Of a DNA stretch of 64,000 nucleotides, positions 16,769-25,653 are shown in pieces. The stretch comes from Methylobacterium nonmethylotrophicum. Lineage in GTDB: Bacteria > Pseudomonadota > Alphaproteobacteria > Rhizobiales > Beijerinckiaceae. The notes beneath the pieces were generated by a model. That model ran no database searches, was not told the DNA's origin, and was given only the letters and a program-made list of their open reading frames with translations. The translations under genes and the position numbers were made by a program. Every line of letters starts with the position of its first letter. The first letter of the stretch is position 1. Location of the stretch: assembly GCF_004745635.1 (NCBI RefSeq), contig NZ_SRLB01000022.1:36986-100985 (forward strand). Reading direction: 5' to 3'.

Positions 16769-17578
16769 TCAGTCGTGGAGCGGCAGGGTTACCGTGAAGG
16801 TCGCGCCTTCGCCAGGGCGGCTGTGAACCGCGACGCCGCCGCCCATCGCCTCGGCGAGGCGGCGCACCAGCCAGAGGCCGACCCCGAAGCCGGTCGGCGC
16901 CCGCTCCGGATCGCCCACCGCCCGCTCGAACCGCTCGAAGATGCGGACCTGGTCGGCCGGCGGGATGCCGACGCCGCGGTCGCTGACCCGGATCCGCGCG
17001 ACCGGGCCGTCCCGATGCGCCGCGAGGGTGATCGGGCCGGCATCGCCGTACTTGATCGCGTTGGTGATCAGGTTGTCGAGGATCTGGTCGAGGGCGAGGC
17101 GCTCGCAGGAGAGCACCAGGTCGTCCGCCACCGCGACCGCGATCGTGCTGCCGGCATGCGCCGCCATCGGGTTCAGGGAGGCCACCACCTCCTCCGCCAC
17201 CGCGGCGAGAGGCACGGGGGCGGCGAGCAGCGCGAGCTGGCCGGTCTGGGCCCGGGAGACGTCGAGGAGGGTCGTGGCCCGGCGGACGTAGCGCTCGACG
17301 AGCCAGCGCAGCTGCGCCAGGCCCTGCGCCACCTTGCCCTCCGGCGCGTCGCGCTCGGCGGCGGCGAGCAGGCGCTCGACCTGGCCGAGGATCGGGGTCA
17401 TCGGGTTGCGCAATTCGTGCGCCACGCCAGCCAGGAAGGCGTCGCGCTCGGCGAGCGCCCGGCGCAGGACGGCGACCTCGCGGCGCAGGGACGCGGCCTC
17501 GTCGGCGGAACCCGCCGAACCGTCGAAACCCGCCGCGGCGGCCTCCGACCCGGCGAGGCTCGCCCCCTGTCCGCTCAT
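16769..17578 (-). CDS. soluble sensor histidine kinase
   Basis: A 269-residue kinase with no membrane segment and no recognised sensor domain, only a short coiled coil (about 27-48) before the dimerisation helix. The H-box is FLAGVAHELRNPM (His54), N-box LDQILDNLITNAIKYG, G1 DRGVGIPP, F-box IFERFER and G2 GFGVGLWLV. The start ATG at 17578 is the first Met giving a sensible N-terminus; the frame stays open for about 1 kb upstream without a real protein. It is the first gene of the kinase, KaiC-like and receiver operon. The lack of a sensor suggests that the KaiC-like partner supplies the input. Confidence 0.88.
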   Translation of the reverse strand: MSGQGASLAGSEAAAAGFDGSAGSADEAASLRREVAVLRRALAERDAFLAGVAHELRNPMTPILGQVERLLAAAERDAPEGKVAQGLAQLRWLVERYVRRATTLLDVSRAQTGQLALLAAPVPLAAVAEEVVASLNPMAAHAGSTIAVAVADDLVLSCERLALDQILDNLITNAIKYGDAGPITLAAHRDGPVARIRVSDRGVGIPPADQVRIFERFERAVGDPERAPTGFGVGLWLVRRLAEAMGGGVAVHSRPGEGATFTVTLPLHD

Positions 17579-17751
17579 GCGCCCGGCCGCCCGCGCCCGG
17601 CGCGGGTCCGGCTTCGCGGGGTCGGCGGCGCGGGAGGTGAGGTCTGCATCACCGGAAGGGCATAACAAATCGCGCCCCGTCAGGCGAGCGCCGACGGCCC
17701 CGCTGCGCGCGCCATCCCGCGCCGGGTTGCTGCGGGCAAAGGTCGCGGTTC

Positions 17752-18240
17752 TCAGCGCCGGGGCGCCTCGACCGGGACCACCCGGGCGCCGCCGACCGGG
17801 CGCTCGCCGCCATTGATGACGTAGAGCACCGGATCGGCCCTCGGCTGGGGCGGGATGCCGGCGACGGTCGGGATCCCGTAGGTGCCCTCCCCCCAGGCGG
17901 AGGGGACGAGTTCGCTCGGGCGCGGCAGCGTGAAGTACGGCTCGGCGACGAGACCCGGCTCGAGCGCCCCGCCGGCGCCGTAGGCGCCGAGGGGGGCCGC
18001 AAAGGCCGCACCGCCATAGGCCGCGACCCTCTGGCCGCGGCCGCCGTAACCGCGCAGGTTGCGGCCCGGCAAGCCCCTGCCGTGGAAGCCCCGCCCGCGG
18101 ACGTCGTAGATGGCGGCGCCCCCCGCCGGCCCGGGCAGGCCGTGGACCGCCCCGGCGCCGGGGCCGCGCAGCGGCCGCGCCTCGGCACCGGCGCCCGCCA
18201 GGGCCGCCGCGAGGGTGAGGACGATCAGGTCGCGACGCAT
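17752..18240 (-). CDS. Gly/Arg-rich secreted protein of unknown function
   Basis: A 162-residue protein with a signal peptide (MRRDLIVLTLAAALAGAGAEA). The mature part is rich in Gly, Arg and Ala (RGRGFHGRGLPGRNLRGYGGRG), then a more regular C-terminal half with EPYFTLPRPSELVPSAWGEGTYGIPTVAGIPPQ. No known domain is seen. It stands alone, 170 bases before the kinase operon on the same strand. It is probably periplasmic. Confidence 0.6.
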   Translation of the reverse strand: MRRDLIVLTLAAALAGAGAEARPLRGPGAGAVHGLPGPAGGAAIYDVRGRGFHGRGLPGRNLRGYGGRGQRVAAYGGAAFAAPLGAYGAGGALEPGLVAEPYFTLPRPSELVPSAWGEGTYGIPTVAGIPPQPRADPVLYVINGGERPVGGARVVPVEAPRR

Positions 18241-18523
18241 GGCTTGTCTTCCCGGCTCCCGGCACTCCGCGAGGGCTCAATGCCGCACCGGCATCCTTGT
18301 TCCCGCGAGCGAGCCGCGCCAGCCGTGGCAGAGTGCGCACCACGCGGGTCGCGGCGCGGCGGGCCGACCGGGCGGGACATTCCGCCGATCCGATGCGGTT
18401 CCGGCCCATCCTGGTCCGTCTGCCTCTAAATGTCCGCCACGGGACGAGCGTGAAGTAGCAGACCCGGCTGATAGTATGATATCCGTCGTGCGAAGGCCCC
18501 GATCGACACCGGAAGACGGCAGC

Positions 18524-19585
18524 ATGTCCGAAGATGACGAAGCGCCGCAATCAACGGATCTCGCTCGTGATCGCCTTGCTCTCGAGCGCGAACGATTGAA
18601 GTTCGAGCGGCAGAAATTGTCGATCGAAGTATTGCAAAAGCGCCGAGATTCGATCCAGGCGAAGCGTAAGCCGTTTGGGTCGGCGCTCGCGAATCCGCTG
18701 ACGCTCGCTATCGCGGGTGGATTTATCAGTTTGATGACGACAATTATCTCTGGCTACTACAATGCTGCAGAAAATCGCAGGGCGGAAGCCCAGAAAGCCG
18801 ATCTCGCGCGCATCAGTTCGCAAGACACGCTTCAGGCCGACTTGATCAAGAAATTTACGGAAGGACCGCGTCCCGTTGTTCGTGAGAACCTCAAATTTCT
18901 GCTCGAAGTCGGACTGTTGCCGACCTATGCGAATCAAGTTCGGTCCTATCTTGAGAGAAATCCGGAGGCTGCCCCCCAGGCCAATTATAGTGGGATCCAG
19001 GGCGAAGACGACGCAATCGCACTCGGTCAGTTAGCAAAAGCCGATCCTCTCGTCTCCGCAAGTCGATCAGTCGGTCTTCTCTCGTTCGGTTCGATGTCTG
19101 TATGCACTGCATTCTTGGTCGCTGCCGACCGTGCGATCACGGCGGGCCATTGCATCATACCACAGGACGGCACCGCACAGCTTGTCGTGAATGGGAGAAC
19201 GCTGGCCGTTCAGAGCGCGCGTAAGATTTTTGACAACCGGGCCGAGGGCGATTACGCGGTTCTGGCGCTCGGCGGGAACACCGAAGGCCTCGTAGGCCTG
19301 AGTCTCGCTTCGCAAGCACCAGCCGTCGGCGACCGCCTCAAGCTGCTCATGTACCGCGGGGGCGTTGATGTGCCGCTCGCCGTCCAATCACCCAGGTGTC
19401 ACGTCGTGTCCGTCGTGCCGCCGCTCCTGTCTCATGGCTGCGATACGGGACCAGGAACGGCGGGCGCGCCGATCCTCTCGGAGGATGGCAGGTTCGTCGT
19501 TGGAATTCATGCCGGCCGCAATCAGGATGGGACTGGTTTCGGCACACTTGCCAGCGTCGTCCTTCTCAACCGCGCCTCGCCATGA
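18524..19585 (+). CDS. membrane-anchored trypsin-fold protein with Ser-to-Ala active site
   Basis: A 353-residue protein. Residues 13-48 are a charged coiled coil, 56-78 a single transmembrane helix, 84-150 a helical linker, and 180-350 a chymotrypsin-like domain. The His site is ITAGHC (H209) and the Asp site EGDYAVL (D243). The expected GxSGxP reads GTAGAP (311-316), so the nucleophile Ser is Ala313; the codon is GCG. Four Cys near these sites could form disulfides. Base composition is visibly less GC rich than its neighbours, with codons such as ATT, AAA and GTT, which suggests transfer. I start at ATG 18524 with GGAAGA before it; ATG 18476 is an alternative. It is probably a binding or sensing pseudoprotease. 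Confidence 0.75.
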   Translation: MSEDDEAPQSTDLARDRLALERERLKFERQKLSIEVLQKRRDSIQAKRKPFGSALANPLTLAIAGGFISLMTTIISGYYNAAENRRAEAQKADLARISSQDTLQADLIKKFTEGPRPVVRENLKFLLEVGLLPTYANQVRSYLERNPEAAPQANYSGIQGEDDAIALGQLAKADPLVSASRSVGLLSFGSMSVCTAFLVAADRAITAGHCIIPQDGTAQLVVNGRTLAVQSARKIFDNRAEGDYAVLALGGNTEGLVGLSLASQAPAVGDRLKLLMYRGGVDVPLAVQSPRCHVVSVVPPLLSHGCDTGPGTAGAPILSEDGRFVVGIHAGRNQDGTGFGTLASVVLLNRASP

Positions 19586-20342
19586 TGAGATGGATCTGCA
19601 TTAAAAACCTTCGGCATGGTGTTAGCTGTCTGGTCGCGAGACCTCGTTTGCGCCGGCGGCAACCTTGAGCGCGCGGTCCAGAGCGGTGGGATCGGCGATC
19701 TTGGCTCCATCGCGAGCCATGACCGGTTTGTCCTTCCGGCGCTGGTGCAGGACCATCTCGGGCGAGAGATCGTTCAAGGCACGCTGGCGACGGCCATCGC
19801 GAGCGACGGTGAGGCCGGCCAGCAGGGGTTCCGGATCCTGATGGCTGTCGATCGTGATGCCCGGCACCTCACGTTGCACCCGGCCGTTGAAGCGCTGACC
19901 ATGCCGTTGGTGGTCGGGGTATCGGCTCTCGTCCTGCGGTGCTCGATCGCGTGCGCCGGCACGCGGCTTCGAAGGCATCAGCGGTGAAGCAGGATCCGCG
20001 CTTGCGCCACTTGCGGATGGTCTCGGTGGAGACGCCGTCGCGGCGTGCGAGGACGCTGGAGGGCTCACGAGAGCGGGCGGTGTCGAGGCGGACGGCGGGG
20101 GTGATGCGGGCGTTGGGGTGGAACGCGTGCATCAGCGCGCCCCCTGGAGGAGGAGCGCTGGGCCCGCTCGGAACGCCGGGCTCGACACGCCAGGCATGCT
20201 CCTCGATCGCCCAACGCGCGGCATCCCCGACGACGTTCCGCCACCAAACAGCTCGGCGTCATTCGCCGAAGCGGTCACCGGTTCGGCGGTGAAAATGATG
20301 CAAAAACAAGAAGCGAAGCAGAGTTGCGCCATGCAAATCTGC
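19586..20342. other. IS-remnant intergenic region
   Basis: 757 bases between the trypsin-fold gene and the thioesterase gene. The middle is the transposase remnant (19622-20132). The remainder, 20133-20342, holds no gene. Around 20259-20279 it shares about 20 bases, in reverse orientation, with the sequence just before the beta-helix gene (near 11792-11812). Confidence 0.5.
19622..20132 (-). pseudogene. decayed IS481-type transposase
   Basis: The N-terminal fragment begins at ATG 20132 with HPNARITPAVRLDTARS and VSTETIRKWRKRG, the helix-turn-helix of IS481-like transposases. The C-terminal fragment, in another frame (readable to the TAA at 19622), has QRFNGRVQREVPGITI, ARDGRRQRALNDLSPEMV and ALKVAAGANEVSRPDS, which match the end of the same family. 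About half of the normal length, including most of the DDE core, is missing, and the two parts are out of frame. It is therefore a dead remnant. No terminal inverted repeats could be paired with confidence. Confidence 0.75.
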
Positions 20343-20813
20343 TTAGGCAACGTCCGCTGCCTTGGGGCGCTCGATCACGAGCAGGGTCGACGTCGCGGTC
20401 GCGTAAAGGCGTCCGTTCCCGTCCTTCAGCGCCGCCTCGGCGAAGACGACGCGCCGGCCCATCGAGACGACGCGCCCTTCCGCGCGAAGCGGCCCCACGC
20501 CGGCCGTGATGGCCCGGATGTAGGACACCTTGAGCTCGACCGTCGTGTAAGCCTGGTCGGCCGTGAGCTTCGAATGCGCGGCGCAGCCGCAGGCGCTGTC
20601 GAGCAGCGTCGCCGCGTAGCCGCCATGGACCATGCCGATCGGGTTGTAGGCGCGCAGGCTCGGCGTCCCGACGAAGGCGGCCCAGCCATCGCCGACCTCC
20701 GCCAGGTCGAACTCGAGCGTTTCGCCGATCGGCGGACGACCCCCGGCCTCGATCAACGTTCGGAGCGTGTCGATCCCCGACAGTCCCGGGGCAAGGGTCT
20801 CGACGATGTTCAT
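20343..20813 (-). CDS. PaaI-family hotdog thioesterase
   Basis: A 156-residue single hotdog-domain protein, likely an acyl-CoA thioesterase. The core shows AYNPIGMVHGGYAATLLDSACGCAA, the PaaI-type HGG motif with a downstream acidic Asp, then YTTVELKVSYIRAI and the closing strand GRLYATATSTLLVIE. The start ATG overlaps the stop of the TetR gene by four bases (ATGA type), so the two are translationally coupled. The substrate is unknown. As the target gene of a TetR operon it probably relieves build-up of an acyl- or aryl-CoA. Confidence 0.85.
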   Translation of the reverse strand: MNIVETLAPGLSGIDTLRTLIEAGGRPPIGETLEFDLAEVGDGWAAFVGTPSLRAYNPIGMVHGGYAATLLDSACGCAAHSKLTADQAYTTVELKVSYIRAITAGVGPLRAEGRVVSMGRRVVFAEAALKDGNGRLYATATSTLLVIERPKAADVA

Positions 20814-21400
20814 GTGTTCGCCTCGAGGTTGAACCGCCGGCGCACGGCGGCACTCGTCCGCGCCAGGATGGCGTCGGATCGAACCGGATCGGGCTCGGCC
20901 CGGGACAGGATCACCGCTCCGATCATTTCCGCCACGCAGGATGACGCTTCACCCTCGGGATCGGCGTGGCCCAGAGCGGCCAGATGGCGCGCGACCGTGG
21001 CCCGCAACCTGGCCGCCGCTCTGGCCACGTAGTCCCGCACATCCGCCTTCATTCTCGGTGCATCGGCCGTCAGGAACGGAAGCGGGCATCCCCCCGTCCT
21101 CGTGTCGCGATGCTCGGCCGAGAGGTAGTAGGCGACGAAATCATCTAGCGCCTCGCGCGGGGAGCGACCTTTCCCTTGCAGGGTCGCGTAGGGAGAGGTG
21201 GCGAACATCTGCTCCACCGACGCCTGCAGGAGCGCATCCCTGGAGGTGAAGTGCGCGTAGAACCCGCCATGGGTCAGGCCTGCATCCGCCATGACTTTGG
21301 CGAGCGCGATGCTGTCCAGCCCACCCTTGCGGATCTGCGTCGCAGCCACCTGCAGGACACGCTCGCGCGTCTGCTGCTTGTGGTCCGCCGCGTAACGCAT
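20810..21400 (-). CDS. TetR-family regulator
   Basis: A 196-residue repressor with the HTH segment RERVLQVAATQIRKGG...ALAKVMADAGLTHGGFYAHFTSRDALLQASV near the N-terminus and a helical effector domain containing GGCPLPFLTADAPRM, typical of the AcrR-like group with GGFYxHF. The start is ATG 21400, with GGGAGACG directly upstream; a longer frame to 21448 would run into the palindrome at 21428-21445. It is the first gene of a two-gene operon with the thioesterase. Confidence 0.87.
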   Translation of the reverse strand: MRYAADHKQQTRERVLQVAATQIRKGGLDSIALAKVMADAGLTHGGFYAHFTSRDALLQASVEQMFATSPYATLQGKGRSPREALDDFVAYYLSAEHRDTRTGGCPLPFLTADAPRMKADVRDYVARAAARLRATVARHLAALGHADPEGEASSCVAEMIGAVILSRAEPDPVRSDAILARTSAAVRRRFNLEANT

Positions 21401-21427
21401 CGTCTCCCTGGACCTCCTGACGCCTTT

Positions 21428-21445
21428 ATATGATGACCATAATAT
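21428..21445. promoter_or_regulatory. near-perfect palindrome, probable TetR operator
   Basis: ATATGATG-AC-CATAATAT, 8-base arms with one mismatch, 28 bases upstream of the TetR-thioesterase operon. It lies in an AT-rich patch within GC-rich DNA, as expected for a promoter-operator. Confidence 0.6.
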
Positions 21446-21866
21446 CAAGAGGCCTGCGGGTCAACCCGGTCTGGTCCGGTCGGACATCGTGAATGGCCGG
21501 ATCATCCGCGTTGGCCGCGTGCCGGATATCCGTGCGGCGTTTCGCGGATGATCGCATCCCAGCCCCGGGCGCCCGTCACGCGGTCACCCCCGACCGGGCT
21601 CACGCCCCCGCCCCCGACGGAAGTCTCACGACCTAAGTCTCACGACGAATTGTCGGATGGGCCGCGCCGCAGGGCTGGCTTAACGATTGGTTCCAGCGGT
21701 GGATCACGCACGAGCGGGCGGTCTCATCCCCTCGCCCCGGGCCGCTGAGGCGCCGCCGGACACACGGTTCAATGAGCCGAACGCGACGATCCCGACGCGG
21801 CGAAGACTCGCGCGGGCGACGCGCGCCGTCCTGACAGGATAGAATTCCCAAGGAGGAAATACCCCC
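21446..21866. other. intergenic region upstream of the MHS transporter
   Basis: 421 bases without a convincing gene. It contains a direct repeat, AAGTCTCACGAC at 21621-21632 and 21635-21646 (14-base period), which could bind a regulator on one face of the helix. The promoter of the transporter must lie in this stretch but no clear -35/-10 pair stands out. Confidence 0.5.
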
Positions 21867-23564
21867 ATGGCAAACTCAGCCGCAATCGGGTCAGCCGGCG
21901 ATGCCGCGCGCCCGATGACGCGGGAGGAGAAGAAGGTCATCCTGGCCTCCTCCCTCGGTACCGTGTTCGAGTGGTACGACTTCTACCTCTACGGCTCGCT
22001 CGCCGGCATCATCGGCGCGCAGTTCTTCTCGTCCTACCCGCCGGCGACCCGCGACATCTTCGCCCTGCTCGCCTTCGCGGCGGGCTTCCTGGTGCGGCCG
22101 TTCGGCGCCCTGGTGTTCGGGCGGGTCGGCGACATCGTCGGGCGCAAGTACACCTTCCTGGTCACCATCCTGCTGATGGGCCTGTCGACCTTCATCGTCG
22201 GCATCCTGCCCAACGCCAACCAGATCGGCATCGCGGCGCCGATCATCCTGATCGTGCTGCGGCTCGCGCAGGGCCTGGCGCTCGGCGGCGAGTACGGGGG
22301 CGCGGCGACCTATGTGGCCGAGCACGCGCCGCACGGCCGGCGCGGCTTCTACACCAGCTGGATCCAGACCACGGCGACGCTGGGCCTGTTCCTGTCGCTG
22401 ATCGTGATCCTGACGGTGCGGACCGTCACCGGCGAGGCCGCCTTCGCCGAGTGGGGCTGGCGCATCCCGTTCCTGGTCTCGGTGCTGCTGCTCGGCATCT
22501 CGCTGTGGATCCGGCTGCAGCTCAACGAGTCGCCGGCCTTCCAGCGCATGAAGGACGAGGGCAAGACCTCGAAGGCGCCCCTCACCGAGGCCTTCGGCCA
22601 GTGGAGCAACGCCAAGATCGCGCTCATCGCGCTGCTCGGCCTCGTCGCCGGCCAGGGCGTGGTCTGGTACACGGGCCAGTTCTACGCCCTGTTCTTCCTG
22701 CAATCGATCCTGAAGGTCGACGGCTACACCGCCAACCTCCTGATCGCCTGGGCGCTGCTGCTCGGCACCGGCTTCTTCGTGGTGTTCGGCTGGCTCTCGG
22801 ACAAGATCGGCCGCAAGCCGATCATCCTGGCCGGCTGCCTGATCGCGGCGCTCAGCTTCTTCCCGGTGTTCAAGCAGATCACCACCCTGGCGAACCCCGC
22901 CCTCGAGAAGGCGATCGAGAACGTCAAGGTGACCGTGGTGGCCGATCCGGTCCAGTGCGGCAACCTGTTCAACCCCGTCGGCACACGGGTGTTCTCGGCG
23001 CCCTGCGACCTCGCCCGCGACTACCTCGCCAAGTCGTCGGTGCGCTACGCGACGGAGGCCGGTCCCGCCGGCCAGCCGACGGTGGTGCGGATCAACGGCA
23101 CCGAGGTCCCGTTCGCGGCGGGCACACCCGCGGCGGAGTTCAACAAGGCCGCGACGGCCGCGCTCCAGGCCGCCGGCTACCCGAAGGCCGGCGACGCCCA
23201 GGTGGTGAAGATGTCGAACCCCTTCGACATCTTCCGGCCGCAGGTGGCCGGCGTGATCGGGCTGCTGTTCGTCCTAGTGCTGTTCGTCACGATGGTCTAC
23301 GGCCCGATCGCCGCGGCCCTGGTCGAGCTCTTCCCGACCCGGATCCGCTACACCTCGATGTCCCTGCCCTACCATATCGGCAACGGCTGGTTCGGCGGCC
23401 TCCTGCCCGCCACCGCCTTCGCGATGGTGGCCCAGACCGGCGACATCTATTACGGCCTCTGGTACCCGATCGTCATCGCGCTGATGACCTTCGTGCTCGG
23501 CCTGCTCTTCGTGCCCGAGACCAAGGACCGGGACATCTTCGACGAGCGCGACACCGCGCACTGA
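21867..23564 (+). CDS. MHS-family MFS transporter
   Basis: A 565-residue member of the metabolite:proton symporter family (ShiA/ProP/KgtP type). Typical motifs are SSLGTVFEWYDFYLYGSLAG at the first helix, FGRVGDIVGRKYTF after helix 2, and RLAQGLALGGEYGGAATYVAEH in helix 4. Between helices 8 and 9 sits an extra hydrophilic loop of about 110 residues (about 355-460) with several charged stretches, which makes the protein longer than the usual 430-450. A strong ribosome site (AAGGAGGAAAT) precedes the ATG, and a perfect terminator follows. It stands alone. The substrate is probably a carboxylate or related proton symport substrate. Confidence 0.9.
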   Translation: MANSAAIGSAGDAARPMTREEKKVILASSLGTVFEWYDFYLYGSLAGIIGAQFFSSYPPATRDIFALLAFAAGFLVRPFGALVFGRVGDIVGRKYTFLVTILLMGLSTFIVGILPNANQIGIAAPIILIVLRLAQGLALGGEYGGAATYVAEHAPHGRRGFYTSWIQTTATLGLFLSLIVILTVRTVTGEAAFAEWGWRIPFLVSVLLLGISLWIRLQLNESPAFQRMKDEGKTSKAPLTEAFGQWSNAKIALIALLGLVAGQGVVWYTGQFYALFFLQSILKVDGYTANLLIAWALLLGTGFFVVFGWLSDKIGRKPIILAGCLIAALSFFPVFKQITTLANPALEKAIENVKVTVVADPVQCGNLFNPVGTRVFSAPCDLARDYLAKSSVRYATEAGPAGQPTVVRINGTEVPFAAGTPAAEFNKAATAALQAAGYPKAGDAQVVKMSNPFDIFRPQVAGVIGLLFVLVLFVTMVYGPIAAALVELFPTRIRYTSMSLPYHIGNGWFGGLLPATAFAMVAQTGDIYYGLWYPIVIALMTFVLGLLFVPETKDRDIFDERDTAH

Positions 23565-23583
23565 GCTGACGAGGCTCCTTGAG

Positions 23584-23620
23584 GGGGCGCCCGCGGCGGA
23601 TGTCGCGGGCGCCCCTTTTT
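23584..23620 (+). terminator. intrinsic terminator of the MHS transporter
   Basis: Perfect 12-bp stem GGGGCGCCCGCG / CGCGGGCGCCCC with an 8-base loop, followed at once by TTTTT. It starts 20 bases after the transporter stop. Confidence 0.92.
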
Positions 23621-23757
23621 CCGTTTCTCGAGGCCCCGCCCGTCCGCCGATCCCGGGTTCCGCCGCGCGACCCCGGCATGACGACGGGGGCGTCGATGCG
23701 GCCTTGTCGAGGACGAACCGCCGTCGATCCGGCGCCCATCCCGGCCCCAAACGGAAA

Positions 23758-23782
23758 AGGCCCGCCTCAACGAAGCGGGCCT
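23758..23782 (-). terminator. intrinsic terminator for the minus-strand small gene
   Basis: Stem AGGCCCGC / GCGGGCCT with a 9-base loop. Read on the minus strand the second arm is followed by TTTCC, so it serves the gene ending at 23806, about 24 bases before it. Confidence 0.7.
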
Positions 23783-23805
23783 CCACATTCGTCCGGTCGG
23801 GAGCC

Positions 23806-24090
23806 TCAGCGGCAGGTCGTCACCCGCCGCACGATCCAGCCCTCGCCGTCGACGAAGAGGCGCTTGCGCGCGGTGGTGCACTGGGCGTCGTCGGCCTCCG
23901 CGGCGGTCGCGGTGACACCGCCCGTGGCGGAAACGCTGGAGGTTGCGGTGACGTCGCGGGCCGTTCCGGTCCCGGCCTTCGGCGCCTTGTCGACCGCAGG
24001 CGCGGCGTGCCCGCCGAGCGGGGCGACGCCCGTGGCCAGGGTGGCCAGGAGGGCGAGCAGGGGCAGTCGGGCGCAGGGACGCGCACGCAT
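23806..24090 (-). CDS. small secreted protein with C-terminal VRRVTTCR
   Basis: A 94-residue protein with a signal peptide (MRARPCARLPLLALLATLATG), a Thr/Ala/Ser-rich low-complexity middle (SSVSATGGVTATAAEA), and a short conserved-looking C-terminal part with two Cys: DDAQCTTARKRLFVDGEGWIVRRVTTCR. The end resembles small exported proteins of Methylobacteriaceae. ATG 24105, five codons earlier, is an alternative start. It has its own terminator. Confidence 0.6.
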   Translation of the reverse strand: MRARPCARLPLLALLATLATGVAPLGGHAAPAVDKAPKAGTGTARDVTATSSVSATGGVTATAAEADDAQCTTARKRLFVDGEGWIVRRVTTCR

Positions 24091-24423
24091 GGTCGGTGAT
24101 CCCATCGGTTGAGTGCCGAGCGGCAATGTCCGGCGAGGTGGCTCTGGACCGCTCTCTCTTGCCATGGATAAGTCGCGAGCGCCCGAAGAGTTGCGCCGCG
24201 CAAGCGTGTCCGTTGAAAAAACGGTAAACGTGCCTGTGCGACGCCGCGGTGACATTTCGCACGGCGTCGCCGGGATTGCGCGGGCGGCCTCGGAGCGGCG
24301 CTGACCCTGTATTCCGTCCCCGGGGGACTGTGACGTACCTCCAACGGGCTCAAGTCCGGATCGGTTCCTTCCGCAGGGTCCGTCCGGACCGGGCGCGCAT
24401 CGACGTCGTGCGCTCGCGTGGCG
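24091..24423. other. intergenic region, no gene
   Basis: About 330 bases between two minus-strand genes. It contains a hairpin, GCGACGCCG / CGGCGTCGC, at 24238-24270. An AT-rich patch at 24210-24230 may be part of the promoter for the small gene. Nothing else is visible. Confidence 0.45.
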
Positions 24424-25653
24424 TCAGGCCGGGACCGCCCGCCCCTGCCCGGCCCGGCGCTGCACCAGCCACAGGCTGATGGCGACGTTGAGGAGGTTCC
24501 AGCCGACCCCGTTGGCGAAGGCCGCCGCATAGGAGCCGGTGAGGTCGAAGATCACCCCCGAGAGCCAGCCGCCGAGCGCCATCCCGAACAGGGTCGCCAT
24601 GATGACGACACCGACCCGGCCGCCGGCCTCGCTCGCCGGGAACAGCTCGCGCACGATGATCGCGTAGGCCGGCACGATGCCGCCCTGGAAGAGGCCGAAC
24701 AGGGCCGAGATCACGTAGAGCGAGGTCAGCCCGTCGAAGGCGAGATAGAGGAGGAGCGCGACGCCCTGGAGCACCGAGCCGACGAGGAGCGTCGGCAGGC
24801 CGCCGATCCGGTCGGCCAGGAAGCCGGAGGCGATCCGGCTGACGATGCCGAAGCCGAGCATCAGGGACAGCATCTCGGCGCCGCGGGCGACGCCGTAGCC
24901 GAGGTCGCCGCAATAGGCGACGATGTGGACCTGCGGCATCGACATGGCCACGCAGCAGGCGAGCCCCGCGACCACGAGGAGGCCCTGGAGCAGGCTCGGC
25001 GGCAGGCCGAGCGTGCCGCCGCTCCCTGCGCGCCCGCCCCGCTCGACGGTCGCCACCGGCGGGCGCCGGCGCATCAGGAGGGCCAGCGGCAGCATCGTGG
25101 CGAGGCAGAACAGCCCGATGCCGAATTGCGTGGCGCGCCAGCCGAAGTCCGAGACCGCGTGCTGCACGAGCGGCGGCCACAGGGTGCCGGCGACGTAGTT
25201 GCCGGCGGCGCAGACCGAGACCGCGATGCCGCGCCGGCGCGCGAACCACAGCGAGATGTCGGCCATCAGCGGCCCGAAGGCGGCGCTGGAGCCCAGCAAA
25301 CCGATGAGGATCCCGTGCGCGAGGGCGAACTGCCACAGGCTGGTCGAGAGCGCGGTGGCGCCGTAGCCGAGGAAGAGGCAGATCCCGCCGAGCACCAGCG
25401 GCGCCAGGATGCCGAAGCGGTCGGCGAGCCGCCCCATCAGCACGCCCCCGAAGGCGAAGCCGACCATGGTGAGCGTGTAGGGCAAGGCGGCCGCGCCGCG
25501 GGCGGCGCCGAACTCCGCCTGCACGGCGGGCAGCACCACCACGACCGACCACATGCCGACGCCCCCGATGGTGGTCAGCAGCACGGAGACGACGAGGCGG
25601 CGCCAGGCGGCGGCGGAATCGAGCCCGTCGGCGGGCAGCGGGCTGGTCGGCAC
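24424..25653 (-). CDS. MFS transporter (monocarboxylate-type)
   Basis: A 409-residue twelve-helix major facilitator. The N-terminal half has TTIGGVGMWSVVVVLPAVQAEFG and the loop motif GRLADRFG. Residues around WFARRRGIAVSVCAAGNYVAGTLWPPLVQ are typical of the oxalate/formate-monocarboxylate porter group. The central loop is short and basic. I start at GTG 25653 (VPTSPLPADG); the open frame continues upstream without a credible N-terminus. It stands alone. The substrate is likely an organic anion, inferred from family only. Confidence 0.82.
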   Translation of the reverse strand: MPTSPLPADGLDSAAAWRRLVVSVLLTTIGGVGMWSVVVVLPAVQAEFGAARGAAALPYTLTMVGFAFGGVLMGRLADRFGILAPLVLGGICLFLGYGATALSTSLWQFALAHGILIGLLGSSAAFGPLMADISLWFARRRGIAVSVCAAGNYVAGTLWPPLVQHAVSDFGWRATQFGIGLFCLATMLPLALLMRRRPPVATVERGGRAGSGGTLGLPPSLLQGLLVVAGLACCVAMSMPQVHIVAYCGDLGYGVARGAEMLSLMLGFGIVSRIASGFLADRIGGLPTLLVGSVLQGVALLLYLAFDGLTSLYVISALFGLFQGGIVPAYAIIVRELFPASEAGGRVGVVIMATLFGMALGGWLSGVIFDLTGSYAAAFANGVGWNLLNVAISLWLVQRRAGQGRAVPA

